Source: Campylobacterota bacterium | Lineage (GTDB): Bacteria; Campylobacterota; Campylobacteria; Campylobacterales; Sulfurimonadaceae | Direction of reading: 5' to 3' | Length of the DNA stretch: 5,157 bases | NCBI GenBank assembly: GCA_013153755.1 | Contig: JAADDU010000185.1 | Span: 1 to 5,157, forward strand | Shown: positions 1 through 5,056 of the stretch, piece after piece | Numbering within the stretch: position 1 is the first letter of the stretch | How the letters are laid out: each line of letters opens with the position of its first letter | Notes under the pieces: generated by a model | Databases searched by the model: none | What the model saw: only the letters and a program-made list of their open reading frames with translations | Told to the model about the DNA's origin: nothing | Made by a program: the position numbers and the translations under genes

Positions 1-196
1 GCTTCAATACTTGAAGATGTTTATGGTGTAGGCTTTTTTAAGGGTGCTTTAGTACTGTAATAGACAAGATAATACCCCTCTTTACTTCAAGAGTGGAAGA
101 TAAGACCTATTGAAGAAGTATATCTCTTTTTATTTTTAGATGCTATTCACTATAAAGTTAAAGAAGCAGGAATTATCTGAGGCTGCCACATATTAT
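1..196 (+). pseudogene. IS256/Mutator-family transposase remnant (partial, frameshifted)
   Basis: No intact frame exists, but pieces of an IS256-type (Mutator superfamily) transposase can be read by switching frame. Frame 1, bases 1-48, gives ASILEDVYGVGFFKGA. Frame 3, about 51-80, gives STVIDKIIPL. Frame 1 again, about 82-177, gives LLQEW, then KIRPIEEVY, then FLDAIHYKVKEAGII. Frame 2, about 176-196, gives SEAATYY. This matches the order known for the family: YGV near 'Sp.tvS.vTDkiip..eWq.RPLe.vYpivflDAi.ykvr..g'. The D of LDAI would be the first catalytic Asp of the DDE triad. In-frame stops lie at 58-63, 70-72 and 178-180, and at least two, probably three, frameshifts separate the pieces, so it cannot make a working enzyme. 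The 5' part lies outside the window, and the remnant stops where the convergent MOSC gene ends. The family call is from remembered motifs. Confidence 0.8.
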
Positions 197-651
197 TGAA
201 CATTATTCCTACTTTTGTATATTTTTACTTTATCATCTTTTTTTATCACACCACTTTGTAGTGCTTTTGCAAAGATACCTCTATCGCATTGAAGTAGTTT
301 TGGAAGAGCTTTGTCTATCTTAGAGAGTGAGTTACAGATGGTACAGTTTTGTGTTATCTCTAAAACGATAGTTCCTATCTCCACTCTATCTCCACAGCTC
401 AAACCGTAAGGGTTTATATCTAAGATGATATTTTCCCCTAACAAACCAAACTCAAATGCTATGCCATTTTGCTTTGCTAAATCATAACTCTCTTGTGATG
501 TGAGAAGTATAGCTCTGTTACTATCTTTTGCATAAAACTTATCACCGATAATCCCATCTGCATCTACTTCTATCTCATCACGAAGCTGTTTTGGAGCACC
601 TTTAAGTGCTATAAAAAGTTCTAACACTTTTCCCTCTGCTATAAGTTGCAT
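193..651 (-). CDS. MOSC-domain protein, last gene of the sox operon
   Basis: This 152-residue protein is a stand-alone MOSC domain, the fold of the C-terminal domain of molybdenum-cofactor sulfurases. Proteins of this fold are thought to carry sulfur on a cysteine for molybdenum-cofactor or metal-sulfur chemistry. Visible family features are GIIGDKFY (33-40), AILLTSQES (47-55), GLLGENI (69-75), LSCGDRVEIG (84-93), the cysteine pair NCTIC (102-106), which holds the expected sulfur-carrying Cys, and the closing RGIFAKAL...GVIKKDDKV (124-142). There is no signal peptide, so it is probably cytoplasmic. I chose the ATG at 651 over the longer frame opening at 690: it lies one base after the upstream stop and has GAGGAG (664-659) 7 nt before it, whereas the longer version overlaps the thioredoxin gene by 38 bp. 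It is tightly coupled to the sox genes; a role in SoxC cofactor supply or sulfur handling is inference. Confidence 0.85.
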   Translation of the reverse strand: MQLIAEGKVLELFIALKGAPKQLRDEIEVDADGIIGDKFYAKDSNRAILLTSQESYDLAKQNGIAFEFGLLGENIILDINPYGLSCGDRVEIGTIVLEITQNCTICNSLSKIDKALPKLLQCDRGIFAKALQSGVIKKDDKVKIYKSRNNVQ

Positions 652-652
652 A

Positions 653-1153
653 TCAAAGCTCCTCATCTGTTTCAAACTGATACTCATCAAAATCCATTTT
701 TTTATAATTATCTGAATCTATAAAGTGTAAAATCTTATAAAACTTCTCCTCATGAGAGAGTTTAGGTCCATCCATAAAACCAACTGAAACATAAATAATC
801 TCTGCATTTTCATCAAAAAAGAGAGAGGTAGGATAAAAATCATACCCTATCTTTTGAGCGAACTTTTTAGCTTTGGTTGTAAGACCTTTATATATAACAT
901 CATCACCTTTTGAGACGTTGATATGTTGATATATAAAATGCTTACTTATGTATGCTTTTACCACATCATTTTGCAGTGTAAACTCTCTCATATTTTCACA
1001 GTATCCACAACCATCTTTATGAAGCCATACAAAGAGATGTTTATGCTCTTTTTGTGCTTTTTGTACTAAAAAATCTATGTTGATATCTCTAGCTTGAAGA
1101 GTCAGTTGAAGTGTTAAGAGGAGGAGTATGTTTATAACTATTTTTTTTATCAT
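653..1153 (-). CDS. Periplasmic thioredoxin-like protein (SoxW-like)
   Basis: The 166-residue product starts with a Sec signal (MIKK, hydrophobic stretch to about 19, likely cleavage after LQA at 21). A thioredoxin fold follows: FVWLHKDGCGYC with the redox pair C49/C52 (CGYC), and YPTS at 107-110 giving the cis-Pro. This is the layout of the thioredoxin_2/thiol:disulfide interchange group. The C-terminal tail (about 147-166) is acidic. In sox clusters a periplasmic thioredoxin (SoxW) is thought to keep Sox cysteines reduced, so SoxY is the probable partner; this is inferred from position. It lies 47 bp after soxZ and 1 bp before the MOSC start. An in-frame TGA at 1162-1160 makes the ATG at 1153 the earliest possible start, yet only a weak GAGAAA-like site precedes it. 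I leave the symbol blank because CGYC-type thioredoxins are numerous and SoxW identity rests on context. Confidence 0.85.
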   Translation of the reverse strand: MIKKIVINILLLLTLQLTLQARDINIDFLVQKAQKEHKHLFVWLHKDGCGYCENMREFTLQNDVVKAYISKHFIYQHINVSKGDDVIYKGLTTKAKKFAQKIGYDFYPTSLFFDENAEIIYVSVGFMDGPKLSHEEKFYKILHFIDSDNYKKMDFDEYQFETDEEL

Positions 1154-1166
1154 ATTTTCTCATTTA

Positions 1167-1186
1167 CAAGAGGATTACTCCTCTTG
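1167..1186 (-). other. Intercistronic hairpin between soxZ and the thioredoxin gene
   Basis: Read on the minus strand, CAAGAGGA (1186-1179), loop GTAA, and TCCTCTTG (1174-1167) form a perfect 8-bp stem with a 4-nt loop. It is not followed by a U-run, so it does not look like an intrinsic terminator. It sits 13 nt before the thioredoxin ATG, which lacks a good Shine-Dalgarno. A role in mRNA processing or in setting relative expression is inference. Confidence 0.55.
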
Positions 1187-1200
1187 AGATTTTCTAAACT

Positions 1201-1515
1201 CTATTTTAGTTTAGTTTTACCTGTACCAGTTTTACCTTTACGATCAGTCCAAGTCATGATAAGTTTGTCGCCTTTTTTGAAAGCATCACCTTTAAATTTG
1301 AACTTAAAGATAGGGTTTTTAGATAAGAATTGGCTTGTTGACATATCAAATACAGTCTCACCATTACAAGTTGCAGAGATATGAGTGATGAAGTTTGCAT
1401 CTTCTCTATTTCCTGTTTTTTTCTCAGCTTGATTGTATGTAGTCATAGCATGTTTTGCCATAGCTTTAACATTTACAACACCTTTTTTTAATTTTGCTTT
1501 TACTTTGATACCCAT
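1201..1515 (-). CDS. soxZ: Thiosulfate-oxidation carrier subunit SoxZ
   Basis: SoxZ is the scaffold half of the SoxYZ heterodimer, the periplasmic carrier on which sulfur compounds are oxidised. The 104-residue protein is about the usual SoxZ length. It shows KVKAKLKKGVVNVKAMAKHAM (4-24), typical of the SoxZ immunoglobulin-like fold, then a G.REDANFIT stretch, CNGETVFDM (50-58), SKNPIFKFKFKG (65-76) and GDKLIMTWTDRKG (82-94), the familiar 'l.v.w.D..G' end. It has no signal peptide, as expected if it is carried out by its partner SoxY through the Tat system. AAGGAA (1526-1521) lies 5 nt before the ATG. The gene is 43 bp after soxY. Identification is by motif recognition and by adjacency to soxY. 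Confidence 0.95.
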   Translation of the reverse strand: MGIKVKAKLKKGVVNVKAMAKHAMTTYNQAEKKTGNREDANFITHISATCNGETVFDMSTSQFLSKNPIFKFKFKGDAFKKGDKLIMTWTDRKGKTGTGKTKLK

Positions 1516-1547
1516 AAATATTCCTTTATATTTTTTCTAATTTTATC

Positions 1548-1558
1548 GGAGGGAGGGA
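1548..1558 (-). other. C-rich tract in the soxY-soxZ spacer
   Basis: Directly after the soxY stop the transcript reads TCCCTCCCTCC, a striking C-rich tract in an AT-rich region (G-rich GGAGGGAGGGA on the + strand). It resembles an anti-Shine-Dalgarno sequence, but it has only three G-runs on the + strand, too few for a standard quadruplex. No function can be assigned. Confidence 0.35.
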
Positions 1559-2038
1559 TTAACCTTCACAACCACCAAGTGCAACATCTAACGCTTGTTT
1601 AGCAGCGTAAAGTTTTCCATCTTGACCTTCAACAACTACAGTAATAGTTCCTGGTTTTCCCATCTTAATTTTTATAGAATACTCAGTAACATCATATTTA
1701 CCAACACTTATAACACAAACAGCGGCTTCAGGATTTGCATCTTGAAATACAGCTATAGATTTTGCAGCGATTTTAGTACTAAAATCAACTGGAACTGCAC
1801 CACCATTACTAGCTACAGCTTTCTTACCACTGTCAAAACTCTCACCAGCAGCTTTTAGTTTTACACCTTTTTCGATAAGTGTAGTTGAACCATAAAGGTT
1901 TTTGATAGCATCATTAACTGTGTGAGCACTCCATACTGTCGGTTTTAATTTTCTGTAATCTTCTGCTCTAACACTCGCAGGAGCAATAGCTAAAGCTAAT
2001 GCACCAAGAGTTAAACTTAAAAATTTTCTTCTTTCCAT
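1559..2038 (-). CDS. soxY: Thiosulfate-oxidation carrier subunit SoxY, ending GGCEG
   Basis: SoxY carries the covalently bound sulfur intermediate on a cysteine near its C-terminus and pairs with SoxZ in the periplasm. The 159-residue protein begins with a twin-arginine signal (MERRKFLSL, hydrophobic ALALAIAPA, probable cleavage after VRA at 25), so the folded SoxYZ pair probably leaves by Tat. The mature part has the family pattern DAIKNLYG (43-50), VPVDFSTKI (82-90), VAVF-like AKSIAVFQD (92-100), YSIKIKMGKPGTITVVVEG (120-138) and the ending DVALGGCEG, with the carrier cysteine at 157. Model SoxY proteins end GGCGG, so the E is a variation. There is also a second cysteine, C108. The gene starts 13 bp after soxD with AAGGAA (2049-2044) 5 nt before the ATG. 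Confidence 0.95.
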   Translation of the reverse strand: MERRKFLSLTLGALALAIAPASVRAEDYRKLKPTVWSAHTVNDAIKNLYGSTTLIEKGVKLKAAGESFDSGKKAVASNGGAVPVDFSTKIAAKSIAVFQDANPEAAVCVISVGKYDVTEYSIKIKMGKPGTITVVVEGQDGKLYAAKQALDVALGGCEG

Positions 2039-2051
2039 AATATTTCCTTTT

Positions 2052-3206
2052 TTATTTGTATGTTAGCATAAAATCAACTACGCTTTTAAATTCTGCATCA
2101 GTTAGTGATGAACCACCCTTTGCAGGCATACCTAATTCTGTACCACTTAGACCATTTGCATACATCTTCTCTTTACCTTTTTTTGCATATGGAGCCCATG
2201 CATCTTGATCTCCAGCAGCTGGTGCAAATGATCCATGACACATTGTACAACTTTCAGCATATGCTTTTGATGCATCAAAACTAACAGTATGTGCAGCATC
2301 ACCTTTAACAATTGGTAAGTCTCTTTCAACTGACATAGGTGGATTAAACTCTGCAATACCACCATTTTGAATATGCACAATTACTGCAGATTTTTCTTGA
2401 CAATTACTCATGCAGCGTTCAGATAAGTTTTGTAATTTTTGTGCACCAAAATTTGTAGGGTTTGCATAATATTTACGTACATTTTCTAAACCATTCGTAC
2501 CATCGATACTAGGCTCAAAACCATTAACATTTGGCATTTTGATTTTTAAGAACTTTTCACGATTAAGAACATACTCATCATCAACCTCTTCGCCATCTAT
2601 CTCCATCTCATTGATGTTTAGTACATAAGCAACAAGTGCATATGTCTCATCAGCAGTTAAAGTTTTAGATTTTGTATGAGGCATACCATCTTTGATGTAC
2701 CACCAAAGTGTACTAGCTTGTGGCCAGTATGAACCAAACACACGCACTGGACCATCGTTATCTGGAAGATTTCTTTGGTTTTTTAGTGTTTGTTGTAACT
2801 CTACGGCATTACCTTTAGAGAGTGCTGGATAACCTCCACCACCACTACCAAAGTCACCATGACACATTACACATTTAGCTTCATAAATCTCTTCACCATC
2901 CTCTACAGAACCTTCACCCTCAGGAAGACCTGTACCATCAGGCATAACATCTTTATCCCAAGCTTTAAGTTCATTTGGTGTTGGTGTTCTACCATAATTG
3001 AGTTTTAAACCTTGTGTTTGCAAGTTTACTTTATATGGTCCAGTATGATCACCAGTTACAGGGTAGTACACACCACCATCTATACTTGGTTTACTTTGAG
3101 CATTTGAATCAGTTGGAGTAGCATCACCCATACAACCTGTACTAAAGATAGTAGCTACTGTAACTGCAGATGCTAGTGCTATTGATCTTTTAGAAAAATT
3201 AAGCAT
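2052..3206 (-). CDS. soxD: Sulfane dehydrogenase cytochrome c subunit SoxD
   Basis: SoxD is the c-type cytochrome subunit of SoxCD, taking electrons from SoxC's molybdenum centre as the sulfane sulfur on SoxY is oxidised. The 384-residue protein has two heme-binding motifs, CVMCH (112-116) and CTMCH (320-324), with likely Met axial ligands in DGMPH (M175) and LGMPAKGG (M360), so it is a diheme form with one cytochrome domain at each end. Between them, ERCMSNC (263-269) is a CX3C pair lacking a heme His; it resembles the RCMKDC-like element I remember in SoxD proteins. The N-terminus is a signal with a lipobox-like FSTGC (C25), possibly a lipoprotein. Its ATG overlaps the end of soxC by 8 bp, with AGGAGGAGT (3220-3212) 5 nt upstream inside the last soxC codons, so translation is probably coupled. 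Confidence 0.95.
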   Translation of the reverse strand: MLNFSKRSIALASAVTVATIFSTGCMGDATPTDSNAQSKPSIDGGVYYPVTGDHTGPYKVNLQTQGLKLNYGRTPTPNELKAWDKDVMPDGTGLPEGEGSVEDGEEIYEAKCVMCHGDFGSGGGGYPALSKGNAVELQQTLKNQRNLPDNDGPVRVFGSYWPQASTLWWYIKDGMPHTKSKTLTADETYALVAYVLNINEMEIDGEEVDDEYVLNREKFLKIKMPNVNGFEPSIDGTNGLENVRKYYANPTNFGAQKLQNLSERCMSNCQEKSAVIVHIQNGGIAEFNPPMSVERDLPIVKGDAAHTVSFDASKAYAESCTMCHGSFAPAAGDQDAWAPYAKKGKEKMYANGLSGTELGMPAKGGSSLTDAEFKSVVDFMLTYK

Positions 3207-4515
3207 TTTTTACTCCTCCTGGTGTTCTTACTTGAACATGGTTTACTTTACCATCTGGTGTAACTTCCCATGTCTCAACTGCATTTCTATGGTAAACGGA
3301 CTCAACACCCATAATAGATGTTTCTTGATCGATTGTTGGTTGAATAAAACCAGCATCATCCATAGCACGTGAAGTAAGTAGAAGGCGTTTACCTTTTTCA
3401 AACTTGTACATATAGCTCCAACGAGTCCATGATTTTGGAAGAACAAGACCTTTAAGTTTTGCTTCTACATATGTGTTACCACCATCAAATGATAAGTCAA
3501 CACCTGTGATAGTACCCATACCAGACCATGCAAGACCTTCGATCTCTATCATCGTACCATCTTCTAAATCACCCCAAGGTTTTTCAGGTGATGGAGAAAC
3601 AACAGTTGAGTTTACCTCATTTGCATAGAAGTGTTGTACCGCTTTACCAGTTGGTTTAAGAGCCGTATATTTAGAAGTTTCCTCTTTAGCATACCATGGC
3701 TCAGCCGCGAAATCTAAACGCTTTAACCATTTAACACAAAGGTTTCCTTCCCAACCTGGAAGAAGTAGTCTTACTGGGTAACCTTGCTCAGGGCGAAGTG
3801 CTTCACCATTTTGACCCCATACGATCATTGCATCATCAAGAATTTTATCTATAGGAACACTTCTACCCATCTCTGAGTTATCACTTCCCTCTGCAAGCAT
3901 CCACTTAGCTTCAGGTTTTAAACCTAAATCTTCTAAAATAGTTTTTACATAAACACCAGTCCACTCAGCAGAACTCATAAAACCTTTTGCAAATTGCAGA
4001 GAGTTAAACTGAGGTCCACGCCACTCTTGCCCACCATTTGCTGGACACTCAATAAAGTGAGTACGAGTTACTTTAGGATAACGTTTAAGTTGCTCTAATG
4101 TAAGTACAATAGGCTTCTCAACAAGACCATTTATCATTAAACGGTACTCTTTAGGATCAACATGTGCTACCCCACCATGTGAACGTGAAAAGAAAAGACC
4201 ATTTGGAGTAATGATACCCTCTGACTCATGTATAGGTGTTACAGCGATAGATGCTCTATAGTTACCAGATGCAAGAAGTTTTGTATATCTTCTTGTATTA
4301 TTATGTTCATATTCCGAAGGCATACCATAAACATTTTTACTTACAGGATCTCCCCAAGATTGACCCCATTTTGGGTGATGCATGATTGCAGGATCATCTT
4401 GTGATGCCATAAGGCTTGTTCCTGCTAATGCAGTGGCAGAAATGGCAGCAGTTTTTTTGAAAAATGCTCTTCTGCTAGATAGTTCTAAATCATTTTGTGA
4501 TTTGTTATTATCCAT
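3199..4515 (-). CDS. soxC: Sulfane dehydrogenase molybdenum subunit SoxC
   Basis: SoxC is the molybdopterin subunit of SoxCD, related to sulfite oxidase; with SoxD it removes electrons from the sulfane sulfur bound to SoxY-Cys in the periplasm. The 438-residue protein has a Tat signal (SSRRAFFKK at 13-21, then hydrophobic ISATALAGTSLMA). Family blocks follow: KNVYGMPSEYE (60-70), FFSRSHGGVAHVD (108-120) and RLMINGLVEKP (125-135). The molybdenum-ligand cysteine is C157 in HFIECPANGG. The block GYPVRLLLPGWEGNLCVKWL is in the second half of the oxidoreductase domain, and a dimerisation domain follows from about residue 310 (FDGGNTY, TRWSYMYKF). Length is normal for the family. AAGGAG (4526-4521) lies 5 nt before the ATG. 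It is the first gene of the operon. A sulfite:cytochrome c oxidoreductase is the alternative, but the soxDYZ partners argue for SoxC. Confidence 0.95.
   Translation of the reverse strand: MDNNKSQNDLELSSRRAFFKKTAAISATALAGTSLMASQDDPAIMHHPKWGQSWGDPVSKNVYGMPSEYEHNNTRRYTKLLASGNYRASIAVTPIHESEGIITPNGLFFSRSHGGVAHVDPKEYRLMINGLVEKPIVLTLEQLKRYPKVTRTHFIECPANGGQEWRGPQFNSLQFAKGFMSSAEWTGVYVKTILEDLGLKPEAKWMLAEGSDNSEMGRSVPIDKILDDAMIVWGQNGEALRPEQGYPVRLLLPGWEGNLCVKWLKRLDFAAEPWYAKEETSKYTALKPTGKAVQHFYANEVNSTVVSPSPEKPWGDLEDGTMIEIEGLAWSGMGTITGVDLSFDGGNTYVEAKLKGLVLPKSWTRWSYMYKFEKGKRLLLTSRAMDDAGFIQPTIDQETSIMGVESVYHRNAVETWEVTPDGKVNHVQVRTPGGVKNA
3212..3220 (-). promoter_or_regulatory. Shine-Dalgarno of soxD inside the 3' end of soxC
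   Basis: AGGAGGAGT lies in the codons for the last residues of SoxC, 5 nt before the soxD ATG, which itself overlaps the soxC stop. This strongest ribosome site of the operon fixes the soxD start and suggests translational coupling of the two subunits. Confidence 0.8.
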
Positions 4516-4553
4516 TATTTCTCCTTAGTCAAATTTTATAGATATTAGATATT

Positions 4554-4583
4554 TTTATATCATAGTTACCTTATATGTGGCAA
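4554..4583 (-). promoter_or_regulatory. Possible sigma-70-type promoter for the sox operon
   Basis: On the minus strand TTGCCA (4583-4578) is followed after 18 nt by TATAAA (4559-4554), which would give a leader of roughly 30-35 nt before the soxC ATG. The -35 is close to TTGACA; the spacing is slightly long and the region is rich in chance TATA-like hexamers, so this is tentative. Confidence 0.3.
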
Positions 4584-4619
4584 TTTTACCTATCATATCT
4601 TTAGTGTAAACTTATAAAA

Positions 4620-4643
4620 AAAACTAATATTTAAAACTAATAT
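4620..4643. repeat. Two 11-bp direct repeats upstream of soxC
   Basis: AAAACTAATAT occurs at 4620-4630 and again at 4633-4643, exactly alike and 13 bp apart start to start. The pair lies about 110-130 bp before the soxC ATG, just upstream of the candidate promoter. Tandem sites of this kind are often bound by response regulators of the OmpR type; no regulator is identified here. Confidence 0.5.
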
Positions 4644-4702
4644 GACGAAGAAAATAGGGGTGTTTGTAAAGTTAAAACATCAAAAGAGAGTGAAAATTAT
4701 AT

Positions 4703-4727
4703 CTATTATAACTGAAGGATATAATAG
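4703..4727. repeat. Inverted repeat with 9-nt spacer
   Basis: CTATTATA (4703-4710), a 9-base spacer ACTGAAGGA, and TATAATAG (4720-4727) form a perfect 8-bp dyad. Each arm holds a -10-like TATAAT, one per strand. It could be an operator or a weak bidirectional promoter; the AT content makes chance possible. Confidence 0.35.
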
Positions 4728-4769
4728 TGCTATTTTGATAGTTTATTAAAATAATTAAAATAAGAAAAA

Positions 4770-4794
4770 CAAAATAAAAAAAGTGATTATTTTG
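4770..4794 (-). terminator. Possible intrinsic terminator after the toxin gene
   Basis: On the minus strand CAAAATAA (4794-4787), loop TCACTTTTT, and TTATTTTG (4777-4770) form a perfect 8-bp stem that overlaps the toxin stop codon. It is followed at once by TTTTTCTTATTTT. The U-run suits an intrinsic terminator, but the stem has only one G-C pair, so it may be weak. It would separate the toxin-antitoxin transcript from sox. Confidence 0.45.
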
Positions 4795-5056
4795 AAGTTA
4801 TACCTAAAATGATATAAGTAGTGTTACGATTGTCTACATAAAATACCACAATGCATCCATGAAACGGAATATCTTTAATATTCTCGTCATCAAAATAGAG
4901 TGATTTCTTATATTTTTTATCTTTTGTCGGGATATTTAAAATGATTGTGTCAAGATATGTTTTGAAATCTTTTGCATAGTCTGGATCTTGTGTAGTTATA
5001 GTGTGAAGAATTTTTTGAAGTTGTATTTCATAAAGCTTTGAAGTTAAAATTTGCAT
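4787..5056 (-). CDS. RelE/ParE-family toxin of a type II toxin-antitoxin module
   Basis: This 89-residue protein fits the RelE/ParE superfamily in size and plan: two N-terminal helices (about 6-39, QLQKILHTI...FKTYLDTII), then a beta sheet with NIPTKDKKYKKSLYFDDENIKDI (41-63), GCIVVFYVDNRNTTYIIL (67-84) and a short end GITSK. The KSLYFDDENIKDIPFHG segment is like toxin sequences I associate with Campylobacterota. RelE members cleave mRNA on the ribosome and ParE members poison gyrase; which applies here cannot be told from sequence, and the ending lacks the usual h.R.y tail. The ATG at 5056 lies within the 3' end of the presumed antitoxin gene (13-bp overlap), preceded by a weak GGAAAA, consistent with coupled translation. 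It is not functionally linked to sox. Confidence 0.75.
   Translation of the reverse strand: MQILTSKLYEIQLQKILHTITTQDPDYAKDFKTYLDTIILNIPTKDKKYKKSLYFDDENIKDIPFHGCIVVFYVDNRNTTYIILGITSK

Larger units (their letters stand above)
4516..4786. other. Intergenic control region upstream of soxC
   Basis: This very AT-rich stretch separates the toxin gene from the sox operon, and both flanking genes read leftward. From right to left it holds a terminator-like hairpin, a dyad (4703-4727), paired 11-bp direct repeats (4620-4643) and a possible sox promoter near 4554-4583. The longest + strand frame beginning with ATG (4642-4749, 35 codons) has no ribosome site or recognisable content. No RNA gene is visible. 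Confidence 0.6.

Noticed and set aside
2..16. Small palindrome CTTCAA-TAC-TTGAAG
   Set aside because: It lies within transposase coding remains, the stem is only 6 bp and no U-run follows in view, so I do not call it a terminator.
652..690. Longer start of the MOSC gene at 690
   Set aside because: It would overlap the thioredoxin gene by 38 bp; the ATG at 651 has an ideally spaced GAGGAG and begins the conserved domain at the right place.
1184..1384. A 66-codon + strand frame antisense to soxZ
   Set aside because: It is the complement of a well-supported gene and has no recognisable features.
1548..1558. G-quadruplex on the + strand (GGAGGGAGGGA)
   Set aside because: Only three G-runs are present; a fourth is missing nearby.
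1595..1858. An 87-codon + strand frame antisense to soxY
   Set aside because: It is low-complexity S/N/T/Y-rich translation lying fully inside soxY, with no domain or ribosome site.
4642..4749. A 35-codon + strand frame (MTKKIGVFVKLK...) in the sox upstream region
   Set aside because: No Shine-Dalgarno precedes it, the content resembles nothing I know, and a frame of this length is expected by chance in such a spacer.
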